A stretch of 64,000 nucleotides of DNA. Origin: Lepus europaeus (Eukaryota > Chordata > Mammalia > Lagomorpha > Leporidae). This document shows, in pieces, positions 1-13,621 of this stretch (its first letter is position 1; every line of letters begins with the position of its first letter). The notes under the pieces were generated by a model. The model was not told the DNA's origin. It saw only the letters and a program-made list of their open reading frames with translations, and did no database searches. The translations under genes and the position numbers were made by a program. The stretch is taken from NCBI RefSeq assembly GCF_033115175.1, contig NC_084831.1:12868540-12932539 (forward strand). The letters are read 5' to 3'.

Positions 1-185
1 GGAGAGTCGGAAGCAGGTGCCCCCTGCGCCACCTCACGGCTGCTGACTCACTGAGGGCTCTGTGTCGTTGCGTGGCCCCTCCCACACAGCAGGTGCCCGG
101 AGGCGCCGCCTGGCCTGTGTCGGCACCTGCTGCTTCTCCTGCTTATCTCTGCTCCCTCAAAGTAGCATCTTATTTTAGTTCAATT

Positions 186-485
186 TTTAAAAAACACTTT
201 GAAAGGCAGAGTGACACAGAGAGAGGGAAAGACACAGACGGGGAGAGAGAGAAGAGAGAGAATCTTCCATTTGCTGGTTCATTACCCCAAATGCCCCCAA
301 CAGCCAGAGCTGGGCCAGGTTGAAGCCAGGAGCTAGGAACTCCGCCCTGGTCTCACCCATGGGTGCAGGGGCCCAAGCACTTGGACCATCCTCTGCTGCT
401 TTCCCAGGTGTGTTAACCAGAAGCTGAATTGGAAGTGGAGCAGCCGGGACTCAAACCGGTGCCGCACTATGGGATGTGGGCGTCT
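186..485 (-). mobile_element. CSINE (old copy)
   Basis: Reverse CSINE: A-rich tail complement, GAAAGGCAGAGTGACACAG, GA tract, body to 'gtgccgcac'. Diverged and without a clear head. Confidence 0.75.
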
Positions 486-2149
486 AAACTGTGGATTCAG
501 CCCTCGGCGGTGCGACGCCAGCCCCGGCCTAGATGGCAAGGAGCCTGCATTTTGGACATTAAAGGAAGAAGCACGCGTGGCCGTGCACCAGGGTTTGGGT
601 CCTGGGTGTCCTTTGCTCCCAGGGGGAGGGGCCGCCGTCTGGGACTCGGCGGCGGAGCGCAGGAAGCTGGCGGCCAGGAAAGGCAGCTCACCACACGCTC
701 GGTCGCTCGGTTGTGCGACCGGTCACTCGCTCACCTCCTGAGCACCCACTACGCAGCGGCAGGGTCCCATGGCGACAGCGCGAACACAACAGGTGAAGGC
801 CCTGTTCTCAGAACAGCCACACTTTAGGCTGGGGAGACAGACCATAAACTCACCACCAAGAGAAACCAGAGACGCTGTCAGGTGCCGGGCAGTGCTAAGA
901 GGTCAAGCCCAGTGTCGGCACTGGAGACCAACGTCAGCCATGCTGGCGGGCAAAGGCTGGGCTGGACTGACAGGGAGACAGCGCACCAAGCAGCAGAAGA
1001 GCACGTGCAAAGGCCCTGGGGTGGGAGCAAGGCTGGCAGGTTGAAGCAACCAGAGAGTGACGGGAAGGAGAAGGTGGCTGTGGGAGCCCCGTGGGGGGAG
1101 GCAGGGCCGCGCTGGGTCAGCAGGAAGCCCGGAGTTCCTGGGAAGCACGGCGGAGCCACCCAACAGCTGCGAGGTGCGTGGCGCGGTCTGACTCCACTAG
1201 GGGGTGGCAGGGGTGCAGTAGACGGGCCAGGAGGCTGTGCAGCCGGCGGGGGGCGTGGGCTAAGCTTGGTGCAGCTAAGACCCCACGGAGTCCACGTTTC
1301 CATTCCTTTCGGGAGGGGGCGTCCACCCCGGGGAGCAGCAGGGGAGGCCTGGCTCTGGGTCTGCTCCCACGGCAGCCACTGGCCCTGGGTGGCCTCCAGC
1401 TGGTTGCTCGCCCCCTCTGGGCCTCAGTTTCCCCTTGTGTAAGCTGGCCCTCCTGGTTGTGACGGTTAAATGCCCGTTCCACCACCTCCTCTGCCACCCA
1501 CCCTCCGGGCGCCTCCCCGGGAGGCCCAGCCGGCCACGCGTGGGGACAGCTGCGTGGACCCGACCCCCCTCAGGCCTGTCTCTGACCCCGCCAGCCCCTG
1601 GCCGCCCTGAGCTGCCTCTGCCCGTCTTCCTCCCTGAGCCCCCGCCTCTCGGCTCCAGCCCTGCCAGGGTTAACTGGCCCGCAGCCCCCAGCCCTGCAGG
1701 AACAGCAGAGAAAAGGCGGGGGGTGGGGGGCCGCTTCCCGGAGGCTCCCCCAGGCCGCGCACAGCTGTCTCCCCGCGTCCAGAGTTACCAGGCTCGCGGG
1801 GGCCCAGGAGGAAGCCGTCACATTCCTGCCGGCCTATGTCAGGCTGGTGGCTTCCCCCTCCCTCCCCGGCCCCCACCCCCACCCCTTTCCCCTGCCCCTG
1901 CCAAGGCGGCTCAGCGGGCAGGAAGCCAGCCCAGCCCGGGCACAAATCCCGCCCGGACGACCTTCCACGCCCCTCCTCAGTGTTCTGCCCCGCCAAGTGG
2001 GCTGATCCCTACTCCCAGGAGGGTCAGAGAGGACAGAGCCAGTGAGGCAGGTCTGATGGAGGAGGCGGAGGCACTTGCTAGTAGCTGATCCGATGGTGGC
2101 AGCCCGGGCCACAGGCCGCGTCCTCACAAGAAGCCCCGGAGACAGTGAA

Positions 2150-2265
2150 GTCCTGTTCTGGTTCTCTCCGTTCTGCAGGAGAGGAAGCTGAGTGAGGCAC
2201 AGAGAGGGCGACTGGCTGGCCTGAGGTCACACAGCTGCCGTGTGGCAGAGCTGGGACGCCGGCCT
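2150..2265 (-). mobile_element. MIR relic
   Basis: Reverse MIR core: GAGGAAGCTGAGTGAGGCAC then AGGTCACACAGCTGCC. Confidence 0.5.
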
Positions 2266-2555
2266 TTCTGATTCTGAATGCTACACGTCTGCCACGCCCC
2301 TGCTCCCCATGCCCTCCCCCGCGCCTGCTCTTGGTGCCCCGGCGTGGGGAGAGCCTTGGGCAAGGCTTTCCCCCTCTTCGTGAGCTGCTGCTGTGTCTCT
2401 CCAAGCCGTGTGACCTTGGGCCACATCTGGACACTGGCACCGGGGCGGGAGGGTGGCAGTGCGGGTGCTTTTCTGGGCTCCTCTGAGCGCCAGCAGCTGA
2501 GTTCCCAGGGTGCAAGCAGTGGGTGCAGGGGTGAGACCCATGACCTGCAAATGCA

Positions 2556-2832
2556 TCTTTACAGAGAGAATCTCATCCTCTGGTTCACTCCCCCGATGGC
2601 TGCATCAGGTGGGGCTGGGTTGGGCCCAGCCAAAGCCAGGAGCCAGGAGCTTCTTCCGGGTCTCCCACATGGGCGCAGGAGCCCAAGGACTTGGGCCATC
2701 TTCTGCTGCTTTCCCAGGCCACAGCAGAGAGCTGGATTGGAAGAGAAGCAGCTGGGACTTGAACCGGAGCCCATACTGGATGCCAGTGTCGCAGGCAGTG
2801 GCCTAAGCAGCTGCTCCACTGCGCCAGCCCCA
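2556..2832 (-). mobile_element. CSINE, tail-truncated
   Basis: Reverse CSINE body from the 'agagaatctcatcctctggttcac' region to the head complement 'gcgccagcccc'. The AT tail is lost. Confidence 0.8.
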
Positions 2833-2959
2833 GCAGGTGCATCTTAAAGACACAGCGAGGAGAAAGAAGGAAGCTCCAGCAGCCCAGGGGGTGACAGCTC
2901 AAATGTGGGTCGCACCCTGGCTGCCATACGGGGCCCACCTGGTGCTTCTACCACTGCTT

Positions 2960-3005
2960 GCTTTTTTTTTAAAAAAAAAAAGATTTATTTATTTGAAAGT
3001 CAGAG

Positions 3006-3045
<40 letters not shown>

Positions 3046-3304
3046 CTTTCATTCGATGGTTCACTCCCCAGATGACTGCAATGGCCAAAGCTGCACCGAT
3101 CTGAAGCCAGGAGCCAGAAGCTTCTTCCAGGTCTCCCACACAGGCCCAGGGGCCCAAGGATTTGGGCCATCTTCTACTGCTTTCCCAGGCCACAGCAGAG
3201 AGCTGCATCAGAAGTGGAGCTGCTGGGTCTTGAACCGGCGCCCATATGGGATGCCGGCACTTCAGGCCAGGGCGTTAACCTGCTGTGCCACAGCACTGGC
3301 CCCC
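2960..3304 (-). mobile_element. CSINE, full length with perfect TSD
   Basis: Complete reverse CSINE with a pure (GA)n tract. Flanked by a 13-bp target duplication TCTACCACTGCTT at 2947-2959 and 3305-3317, so a young insertion. Confidence 0.95.
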
Positions 3305-3537
3305 TCTACCACTGCTTTCTTCAAGGAACCTGCTCTCAAAGTGAGGGGCCTTCCGGCCCCTCCTCCCTGAGCCTGCAGAATGTACTGTACCCGCCCCTGC
3401 CCACCCCCGCCTGCCCCTGGAACGCCCAGTCCTGGGACCACCGCCCCTCAGCCCCGCCCTGATCCTCCAAGCCCTGCACCATGTCGGGTACAAAACATCA
3501 CCTGACACCTGGGCGTGTGCCACCCGGTCCTTTCCGT

Positions 3538-3597
3538 GATGTGTGTGCGTGTACGTGCGTGTGTGCGTGTGTGTGTGTGCACGCACATGAGCGTGTG
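3538..3597. repeat. GT microsatellite
   Basis: Interrupted (GT)n with GC steps. Confidence 0.85.
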
Positions 3598-3703
3598 GAT
3601 TTTCTATTACTCACGGTTCCCCCAAATCAAGGATTCTATGTTTCCCCGCAAATCATGCTGGCTCGAGACACCTGCTCGTTGCTTGAATCCTCAATCATGA
3701 TCG

Positions 3704-3830
3704 CTCTGTCGCCGCCACCATCGCTAACACAGCCACCATCGCCATCACCAGCCACTCCTGCACCAGGAAAGGCACCAACGTCACCGTCTCCGTCGCCCTC
3801 ACCCCAAACGCAGCCCCGAGTCCTCCTCAC
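3704..3830. repeat. Short degenerate CCACCATCG-type array
   Basis: Irregular CCATCGCCATCACC-like triplets with interruptions. A smaller relative of the CCA/CAT arrays elsewhere in the window. Confidence 0.6.
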
Positions 3831-6800
3831 CAGTGACGCCGAGGCCACAGCAGGCCTGGCCGGAAGTGTCCACTCATCCTGTCTTGTTCCCAGCTGTGCC
3901 CTAGGCGTGGGGCCTCGGTGAGTCCACTGGACAGCCAAGGGACTGAAGGCATTCTCCATCGTACAGAAGGGCAGAGTCTGTGCCAAGGCCCTGAGGCAGG
4001 GAAGGGGCTCCTCTTGGGGAACAGTGAGGCAGGTGCAAGATGGCGTGGGGGGATAGAAACCAGAGCAGCCGCGCAGAGGGGAAGGGACTTGGACATAGAA
4101 GAGAGGGCGCAGGCAGCCCAGGGTAGAGGAAGCAGCCGAAGGGCGAGGGGCTGAGGAGACGCCGTGGCCAGCGGTGCTTAGCGACTACCTGGGGAGGATC
4201 GGTTGCTCAGGCTGGCACCGAGACACAGACGCCCAACTGTCAGGCCGCGGCGTGAAAGCGTCACCCAGCCAGCGCAGCCCCACCAGGCCAGGAGCGGAAA
4301 CCCACATCGCCGACGCTGGCCAGGCTGAGGCCGCGGGGCTGGGGCAGGGGGCAGGGGGCAGGGGCAGGGAGCAGGGGGTGAGCTTCTCCGGGCTCTTGTG
4401 CGCACAGCCAGCGCAGCTCCCGGAGAAGGAAGGCCGGGCCAAGAGGCACCGCTTCTGCAGACAGATGCTAGGCGGGCCAACCAACGAGGAGAGGAGGGGG
4501 GACTTCAGGGGCTGGGGAGCACAGTGGGGGGGCAGATGGAGGAGGGGCAGGGGCCCGTGCTCACCCTGACACCCTCCTGGCCGCACCCCTGCCCCTGGGG
4601 GCCACCCGTCTGCAGGGCTGGCACGGGGTCTGCCCCAAAGACTCAGGGGCGGGACGCGGCCGGACACCGGCGCTCAGTTAGGTGACCTGCCAGGCCTGAT
4701 GGGTAGCTTTGCAGTCCCTGTGAGTGTGCAACGCGCACCCTGGGCAGGGCCCGGCACCGTCCAGAGCCCCGTGTGCCCCATCCTGTTCTGTCTCACCACC
4801 CCCGCTGCTGCCCCCAGAGGCGCCACTGTTCCCAGTGTACAGATAGGAAAACGGAGGCTCTCGGAGACGCAACTCGACCACAATGGTCGCGCAGGTCCGA
4901 AACGAGCGGGGGCTTGAGCCCTGAGCCAGGAGGGAGTGTGCACCTGGAGACCTCGCGCCCAGGACCCCGGCAGGGGAGAAGCACCCCTGGGAAGCAGCCA
5001 CGGCCAAGGGGAAGGAGGACGCTGAGCCAGCCCCAGCATTCGGGCCTCAGCTGCCCAGGCCTCCAGCGCCTGCCCCGTCTGGCTTTTTACCAGAAACCCG
5101 CGGCCGGCTGGGCCCACGCCGCGGAACCCCCTTCCCCTCGCACAAAACAGGTCAGGCCCCCTCCCCCCACCTCCTGAGTCTCCGGGCAGCTCCTGCCCCG
5201 GCCCCCCTGCTGTGCCCTCCCCTCTCCACCCCCAGGCTCAGCTGCGTGGCTGCTCCAAGGGGGACACCCCTGTGCCCCCTGTGCAAGAGCCCCGGCCGCG
5301 GTTGTCACGCACCCTCTCTGTGCGCCGCTCACTTCCGCTTCTCCCGCGCTCTGGGCTTCGGCTTCCTGAGGTTCCCACGCGGTGCTCAGGGCTGAATGGA
5401 CGGGGCGGGCAGTGCCCGGCAAGCTTTCCTGCCCAACGGCCTGCACTGACCCCTGGTCTGCAGGCAGGGAAACTGAGGCACTGAGACCAGGGTACGGCTC
5501 TGGGGAGCTTCTGCAGTCCAAGCCCAGGTTTTCCCGACCCCTGGAGTCACCGGGCGGCTCCCTCCCCACACCTGTCCTGGTGCCTCATACCTGCCCGTCC
5601 CACCTCGGCCTCTGCCTGGTGCTCACCAGCGCCCACCCCGGCACACCCCAGGCAGGCTGGGGGCCAAGGGCTTAGGGCTGGACTGGCATTCAGAACCCAG
5701 CACCGCCCCCTCCTGGCTGCCCGGCCACTAGCAGGCTCCTCTGCCTTCCCAGACCACACCTGTAAGGTGGCGGCATTAGGGACACGTCGCACAGAGCGGT
5801 TACCCATTTAACCGCAGCCCAGTGCCCCTCCGCCACCAGCCCTCCATGCCTGCTGAGCCCCTGCCCGGGCTGGGCCGGAGTCTGAGAACCAGGCCCACCT
5901 GCCTCAGCCCCCACTCTCCCTCCGCACAAGGAGAAGGGTCTTTCCAGCCAGTCTACCCCCAGCCCCCTGGCTCCTTGAACCATGCCTCGTCCCTCCTGCT
6001 CTGGTCCGTCAGCCCAGCCAGGAGGCTGCTGGGAGTCCGTGAACACAGCACCAGGACACGCACGCACCCACGCACCCATCCAGGCTCACGCGTGGGCCAC
6101 CGTAGACACACTGAAGGCTCTTCCCAGAGAGACACACACCAGTGTGCCCACCCACCCCCACTCGCACACCGCGTGCTCTCAGGCGTGCACCTGCGGACAG
6201 GGCCAGGGGCCCAGACACAGGCCCCACCGAGGACGCCCGGGTGCTGGAGCCCAGGGCAGTCACTCAGCCTGCCGCCCCTTGCCAGGAACGGGGCCAACAG
6301 CACCATCTGCTGTCGGCTTCTGGAACTGCCCTTCAGAGAGCGCACACCAGGCCCTCAGGCTGGCTTTCCCTTTCTGGAAGGCCCTAGGCCAAGGCCGTGA
6401 ACCTGAGACCAAGCCCGGGCATCAGGACACCCCAGTCCCACGGTCTACAAGGAGCGGGGTGGCCATCAGGACCCAAGTCAGGGACCACGCGCCCTTTGTG
6501 GACCAGGAGACGGAGGCTGGAATTGGGGGCGCCGAGACCCAGGGGTGGTCCCAGGAAGAGTGTTCTTCTCCAAGTCCTCACCTGGTTTCAGATCACCTGT
6601 GCCCACCTGTGCCCACCTGTGCCCACTGACCGACCTGCAGGTGCCCCAGGGCAGTGGCGGGGGCCCTGCCCATGCCTGGGGAGGACAGGAAGGCCCCGGG
6701 GATCTCATCTCACCCCCGTGGATGCCCCCTCATAGAGGGGCTGAAACCACGTGGGTCCGAGGCCCCACTGTGCTAAGCACGGAGGACAGCAGCCTTGGCA

Positions 6801-6844
6801 CAGACACACGCTAGCCTGGCACTCATGTGGCGCACGGGGAGACT

Positions 6845-6849
6845 GAGAC

Positions 6850-6887
<38 letters not shown>

Positions 6888-7084
6888 GGATCTTCCATCC
6901 ACTGGTTCGCTCCCCAGTGGCCACAATAGCCAGGGCTGTGCTGGGAGCTTCATCCAGCAGGGGCCCAAGCTCTCAGACAACCTCGTCCCCAAGCGCATCA
7001 GCAGGGAGCCAGGGCTGATTTGGAGCAGCTGGGACCCGACCCGGCGCCTGTATGCGATGCGGGTGTTGCAGGCGCCGGCCCCCC
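6845..7084 (-). mobile_element. CSINE, partial
   Basis: Reverse copy with a GA tract and 'ttccatccactggttcgctccc'-type body, ending at GGCGCCGGCCCC. Internally deleted. Confidence 0.75.
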
Positions 7085-7681
7085 ACCCCACCCCGGCTGC
7101 TGCTGCTGCCTGGAGGCTGCTCGTGCAGGGTGGGGCATTCTCACCCACTGACGCTCCCCCCGCTGGGGGCCTTGGCCAGCTTACGGCAGTGACTGTGCGT
7201 CGGAGGCCCTCACCACCGCCCACGGTACAGAGCAGGGTGGTGCTCGTGGCCCTGCACCTGCTCAGCGTGTGGGTGCCCACCTGCAATGCAAATACAAAAG
7301 CACACGGAAGTTCATCCGTGGGTGCTTCCCGAGCACCTACCGTGTGCCATGTTCAGTCCCCAGTGCTGAGGGACACAAGGGGGTGACAATAGCCAGGAGG
7401 CTTGTGAAATTATCACTGAGAAGGGAGCGTGGGAGGTGAGGGAACAGCCCCATGCAAGCGGCTTCCAGGTAGAGGAGACAGCCTGTGCAAAGGCCCTGCG
7501 GCAGGACCACGGTTCACATCTCGGAGAAGCAGGAAGGAAGCCAGAGGGGACAGCACGGGGAGGGACATTAGGGGGTAGCAGGGAGTGCGCACAGGCTCTT
7601 GGGAGCCGCTCTAAGGGCTGGAGCTCCACTCTGAAGAAACGGGAGCCATTTGGAGTGGGGAAGTAACAGACTCTGCTTTTA

Positions 7682-8022
7682 AAAAAATTTTTTAAAGATT
7701 TATTTATTTGAAAGGTAGAGTGACAGAGAGGGAAAAGTTAAAAAGAGAGAGAGAGAGATCTTCCACCCACTGGTTCACTCCCCATGTGGCCAAAATGGCT
7801 GGGACTGGGCCAGGCCAATGAAGCCAGGAGCCCAGAACTCTATAGGACCTCCCACATGGGTGCAGGGGCCCAAGCACTAGGGCCGTCTTCCGCTGCTTTC
7901 CCAGGTGCATTAGCCGGGAGCTGGACTGGAAGTGGAGCAGCCAGGACTTGAACTGGCGCCCCAAGACGAAATGCTGGTGTTGCAGGCAGCGGCTTACCTT
8001 GCTGCACCACAGCGCTGGCCCC
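7682..8022 (-). mobile_element. CSINE, full length
   Basis: Reverse copy with tail AAAGATTTATTTATTTGAAA and head complement CACAGCGCTGGCCCC. Confidence 0.93.
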
Positions 8023-8204
8023 TGCTTTGGGCTGGAAAGGGCGCTTTGGACACTGTAGAGCTGAAGATAGAGGGGCAAGGGCAGAACCAGGGAGACCCCA
8101 AGGAGCCTCCTGCACTTGGGGGTGAGATGACACTGGGCCAGGCCAAGGCAGTCAGGGTGGTAAAGGGGCAGAGTGGCCAGGGGTGTGGGTGGTGGTGTTG
8201 AAGG

Positions 8205-8268
8205 CAGACACACACACATGCACACACGTGCACATGCGAGTGCACACATTCACGACACAGGCACAAAG
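8205..8268. repeat. CA microsatellite
   Basis: Interrupted (CA)n beside the end of a CSINE region. Confidence 0.8.
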
Positions 8269-8822
8269 GGGCCAAGTGTGTGGCCAGGCTTAGCTGTCAA
8301 GGGGTCAGCTCCCCCCACCCTTCATGTCTTCTTCATGGCCCCCAGTGACCCGCTGCCCACAGAGGCCAGAGAGCCCCTCCGAAAGTCCTGGAGTCCTGTT
8401 GGCTCTGCTCTTGCCCCAGGAGAAATGGCTCCAGCCCCTTGTTATACAAGTGGGGAGACTGAGGCACCGGGAGGCAGAAGGGCCCATCGCGGTCACTCAG
8501 GGTGGGGACCAGGGCACAGCTCCTCTCCCTGTCCAGTGCTTACTCTATACGAGCCCAGGCCTGGGCTGTCCCCTCTTCTAGAGAAGGGAGGGGAGGCTGG
8601 AAGTGGCCTGGCCTTGGCCTCCACACTTCGTCCCTATTCAACGCCATCCACGGGCTGCTCTGCCACAGCCAGAATCCAGGTGGACCCCTTGGAGGCCCAG
8701 ACCTGACGAAGAATCAAGTCTACATCTCACTGAAGAAGTGACCCTGGTCTGTGGCCTCAATCAGACTGAGTGACAGCATCCAGCCCAAGAGCAATGGGTC
8801 AGTACTGACTTCCTCATTGTCT

Positions 8823-9365
8823 TTATCCCAGCACCAACACTGTCACCACCATTACCACTATTACCAACACCAACACCACAGCCAACACGATCACCATCAA
8901 CACCACCACCATAACTATCACTATCACTATACTAATACCATCCCCAACACCATCCACACACACACCATCACCATCAACACCATCACCATCAACACCAATA
9001 CCATAACTACCAGCACCACCACTGTCACCAACACTATTGCCATCAACCCAGACACCATCACCATCAACACCACCATAACTAACACTACAACCATCAACTA
9101 TTAATACCAATACCATCATAGCCATCCTCTCACCACTACCGTCATCATCGCCAACACAACACCACAGCCGACACTGTAACCATAAGCACTACCATCACCA
9201 ACACCAGCACGACCACCGTCACTATCACATCACCACCACCGTCATGATCACCAGCACCGTTAACACAAACCCCATCACCAGCAAAAGCACCATCGCCAGC
9301 AGGAACCCAACCTCATCCTTGGCAATGCCACCGCCGCCATTACCACCTCCGCCATCTCCACCACC
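8823..9365. repeat. Degenerate CCA/CAT/AAC triplet array
   Basis: About 540 bp made almost wholly of CACCAT, CACCAA and related triplets on the plus strand (polypyrimidine-poor, purine-poor in G). Long reading frames here come from the repeat. Confidence 0.95.
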
Positions 9366-9624
9366 CAGCCTGAGCCGGATCTAAATTGGGTTGAACCGGA
9401 GACCAACACTGAACCCAGAAAACTCCCCGGAGAGAGGGAGAGAGGCCAGGCAGCAGCGTCCCGGCAGCACCAGGAGGCCCGCTGGTCAGCAGGGAGGCGG
9501 GCTGGAGGGCAGGAGACAGGCCGGGCTCAGGCCTGGAGATGAGGGACTGCAGGGAGGAGCCCCGCCCGCCCCCCCCCCCCTCCCAGGCAGACTTGGAGAA
9601 GGAAGGATCAGGCTCTCTGCTAAT

Positions 9625-9809
9625 ACACTTCTTCTGGGTCTCCCACACGGGTGCAGGCGCCCAAGGACTTGGGCCATCTTCTACTGCTTTCGCAGGCCAC
9701 AGCAGAGAGCTGGATCGGAAGAGGAGCAGCCAGGACTTGCACCGGCACCCATATGGGATGTCAGCACTGCAGGTGGCGGCTTTACCTGCTACGCCATGGC
9801 GTCGGCCCC
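9625..9809 (-). mobile_element. CSINE, 3'-truncated
   Basis: Reverse copy lacking the tail and GA tract, and retaining the head complement GGCGTCGGCCCC. Confidence 0.85.
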
Positions 9810-10611
9810 AACACCTGACTGTTGGTTTGGGGGAAGACGCACAGCTCCCCACAGATGTCCCCCAGGCTGGGCTGTCGTGGGGGAGACACCCAGCCCGTCT
9901 GGTTTTCAGAGACTTCCTCCTGGCTCCGGGTGCTCAGAGTCCCTGCCGCTGACAAACATGCAGCCACCGTGGCTCAAATGCTTGATGGCGTGGGAAAACT
10001 GCACCCAGTTGTACGTCCCCTCCCTCCTCCCTGCCTGCCTGCAATGTCGACTTTACTCCCTTCAACGCAGACCCCTGCCTGGACCCAACCCCCGAGACAT
10101 GTCACCCGTGTGACAGGGGCGGGGACCCGACAGTGGCACCAGGGAGACAGCGGCCCGCCGAGGAGCGACGCTTCCTCCTCTGCACTGTGACTCTTCCGAT
10201 GATGGGTCGCTCGGCCGCTTCCCCTCCGTTTCCGGGAAAGTCCTTAAACTTGCACCGTGAGATGTGCACGTTCACTGGAAGTGGCCCTGCTGGGTGCAGC
10301 CGATGACGACTCCGGGTTTTACGGTGGCTTCTGATCTGGGTGCTCCATGGATGTCGCGGTGCCCTGATAACCACGGCCTGCCTGAAATACCCCGGCCACC
10401 CGCGAGAAGAATCGGCACTGACGCTGGATAAGTAAGTCGGCTTGGACACCTGCTCTGTGGCACCGCGACAGGCTGATGGCTGGGACGGCCGCTGAGTGGC
10501 TCACGGGCGGGCGGTGTCCATGGCGTGGAGACGCCAAGCAGGGGCTCATTCACGTCCTGGGCGGGACGGGGCTGGATGGAGCAAGGTTCCATCAGACCAC
10601 TCCGAACAGCG

Positions 10612-10730
10612 TGCAGACGCAAACTTGTCCATTGCGCGTGCCTGGAACTTTCCGTGGAGTATTTTCAGGCTGGTTGACTGTGGGTTACTTAAAACACCGG
10701 AAGTGGCCCTGGATCGACAGGGCTTCCTGC
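10612..10730 (+). mobile_element. Possible old DNA-transposon end (Tigger/MER2-like)
   Basis: The string around 'gtggagtattttcaggctgg' and 'ttgactgtgggttacttaaa' resembles the terminal part of pogo-type Tigger elements as I remember it. Highly diverged. Confidence 0.3.
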
Positions 10731-10787
10731 ATACAACCCTGGCTCACAGGTGGGGTTGGTAAGTACTGCTGGGTTAGGGATTGAGCC

Positions 10788-11092
10788 AGGGCCTGGCGCT
10801 GTGGCACAGCAGGTGAGGCCTGTGCTGTGACGCTGGTGGCCCACGTCAGAGCACTGGGTCCAGTCCCGGCTGCTCCACTTCCCATCCAGCTCCTTGCTAA
10901 TGCACCTGGGAAGGCAGCAGAGGGTCACCCAAGTGCTTGGGCCCCTGCACCGCTCTGGGAGAGCAAGATGGAGTTCCTGGCTTCGGCCTGGCCCAGACTG
11001 GCTGTTGTGGCCATCTGGGGATGGATGTCTCTCTCTCTCTCTCTCTCTTTCCTTCTCTCTCTGCCTTTCAGATAAATACATAAATCTAAAAA
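10788..11092 (+). mobile_element. CSINE
   Basis: Forward copy from CCTGGCGCTGTGGCACAGC through a CT tract to CCTTTCAGATAAATA. Confidence 0.9.
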
Positions 11093-12929
11093 AGAAAAGA
11101 CAAGGAAAAAGACCCGTGCCGAGTCGTCCCTGCAGCAAAGCCGGGTCCTGACCACCTCTTTCCCCCGAGTGGGGCAGGCAGGACGTCTCTCGCGCCTTAC
11201 AGGTGGGGAAGTAGAGGCTCCAGGAGGCGGAGCCCCATGGCGTCGGCTCCTGCGTGGCTGTGACCCGCAGCGTTCACACAAGGGTGGAGCCCGGGTTGCC
11301 CCACTTCCGGCTCTCACCCAGGCAGGAGCTGTGGGCTCCAGGATGTCCCAGCCATGGCTGGCACCAGAAAACCACCCTCTGGGGACCCCTCCCTGCTCTG
11401 GAACCTCCAAGTGTAAGTTTCGGGGGCCCTGCGTCCTCCTGGGGCAGAGGGCAAAAGGCAGGGCCGCCTGCACCCGGGGCGTCGGCTCGCAGCCTCAGGC
11501 CTCCTGCTCCTGGGCGGGGCCTCTGGGCGTGCGGGGCCTGGACCTCATCCGTGCCCCAGCCCCCACGGTGCTCACGGTGAGGTCTGGGCTCTCTCCAGAA
11601 GCGCCGGCTCCATGGGACGGACCTCACTGCTCGTCCTGCACGGAATGTCATGTGGTTCCGTCTGCCCGTGAACCCCCTAGGAGCTGCTCGCTGGAAGCAG
11701 GTGGGCCTCTGCTCCCTGCCCCCTAGCCCCCAGGGGCAGCAGCTCGGAGGCCTGCTCAGGGAGAATTGTTCCCAGGGGATTCGAGGAACCTGGCGCTTCT
11801 GTGACAGAGCGGCCTGGGTGGGACTCCGCCAGGCGGTCCCAAGTCCTGGGAAGGGCTGTGAGCCCGCCAGGTCCCTCCCTCTGCTGCTCGGGGTGGGGGC
11901 TGCCCTGAGACCTTGGCAGTGGATCCGCACCTGCCTCCAGGCTCAGGCCCGCATGGAGGCAGGGGCTCTGCGGGAGGATGCCAGGCTCTGCCCCCCAACT
12001 CTCCAGCGGCCCGGCACACCTGCCCAGCTGTCTTCCCACACAGCCAGCCCCCAATCCAGGGTCCCGCCCCTGTCCCTCCCACGGCCCCGGGTCACCATGG
12101 ATCCTCGAGGCCCTCAGCCCTGCTCACCTGGGCCTGTGCAGACTCCCTCCTAGAGAGGCGACCCTCACACGGGGGAGGTGGAGCTCCTTTGTGGTCCCAA
12201 AGGATAGATTTGTGTCCGTGAGTGGAAACGCCAGGCAGGTGGGTTCTGAGTTTTCTCCTCGCTGTGCGCTGTGCCGTCCTCAGTGAGCCTCCCGTTGCCG
12301 GGAGGGAACAAGAAAGCCATCAAGAACCCAGGGCGTGTGGACGAGAGGGCAGCTGCCGAAGAGGGTGGGGAGCAGGTGTCCTGGGAGGGCCGTGGGATGT
12401 GGGGACTCTTTCCTCTAATGGTGGCCCACGAGGCAGAACCAAGAAATAAGGTCATTAACTCTTTTCTGTTAAAAAAAAATTAAACCTTCAGAAATGGGCA
12501 AGAAAAGAGAATTAAGAGCTTAAAAATTCCTGAGCCTCTGGCAATCTGGTCCCAAGGGCCAGGGGGCCGGGGCGCAGCCACAGCCAGGCTCAGACCGGGC
12601 AGGGTGGTCCCACGGACGCTCAGGGCCTGACCGAGGCGGGGCTGCAGGCTCCCCTGGCCCCGTGGAGGGGACGGAAAGGAGGTTCTGGAAAGATCCTGCC
12701 CGCCAAGTAGTCTCCAGGGCACTAGGTCAGGCCCATGTGCGCCACACGGAGACAGACTTGTCCTTGTCACGGTTCCCTAAACGTCAGAGATACAACCACC
12801 GTTTGCCCAGCGCTTCCTCTGAATCAGGGGACGGAAGGCTGCAGGCGGATGTGTGCAGGGTATATGCAAATATGAGCCTGGTTTTAAAAAATAAGATTCG
12901 CTTTAAAAAAAAAAATATATATATATATA

Positions 12930-13243
12930 GGGGCTGGTGCTGTGGCGCAGTGGGTTAACGCCCTGGCCTGAAGCACCAGCATCCCATGTGAGCGCTGGTT
13001 CTAGTCCCAGCTGTTTCTCTTCTGATCCAGCTCTCTGCTATGGCCTGGGAAAGCAGTAGAGGATGGCCCAAAGTCCTTGGGACCCTGCACCTGCATGGGA
13101 GACCCGGAAGAAGCTCCTGGCTCCTGGCTTTGGATCGGCGCAGCTCCCTCCATTGTGGCCAGTTGGGGAGTGAACCATCAGATGGAAGACCTCTCTCTCT
13201 CTGCCTCTCCTCTCTCTGTGTAATTCTGACTTTCAAATTATAT
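12930..13243 (+). mobile_element. CSINE
   Basis: Forward copy, head GGGGCTGGTGCTGTGGCGCA, after an (AT)n tract. The tail runs into a second, reverse CSINE relic. Confidence 0.92.
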
Positions 13244-13245
13244 AT

Positions 13246-13460
13246 ATTTACTTGAAAGGCAAATAGACAGAGAGAGGGCTCCCATCCTCTGGCTGTAACG
13301 CCTGGGGCCCGGGGCCAGGCTCCAGCTGAGAGCTGGGGAGCCCGTCCAGACCTCCCGAGTGAGTGGCAGGAAGGCAATGGCCTGAGCGGTCACTGCCGCC
13401 TCCCGGGGTCCACATGAGCCAGAAGCTGCAGTCAGGAGGTGGAGGTGGGCGTGGCCCCCG
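13246..13460 (-). mobile_element. CSINE relic
   Basis: Reverse: TTTACTTGAAAGGCAAATAG, short GA tract, diverged body. Confidence 0.5.
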
Positions 13461-13621
13461 GCTCTGCAACGTGGGCGTGGCCGCCCTGGCTGCCCGGCCG
13501 CCTGCCCGCCCCTACTCTGCCCTGTTACCTAAGGGAATTGAGCATTCGTGGAGCCCGTATCCTCAGGGCATCCTGGAACCAGTCCCTCAGGTTCCCAGGT
13601 GTCAAGCTGAATTTGTTCTGA

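Noticed and set aside
1435-2088. A 217-codon proline-rich open frame in the left flank
   Set aside because: High GC alone explains it. There is no recognisable domain, and overlapping frames on both strands are open too.
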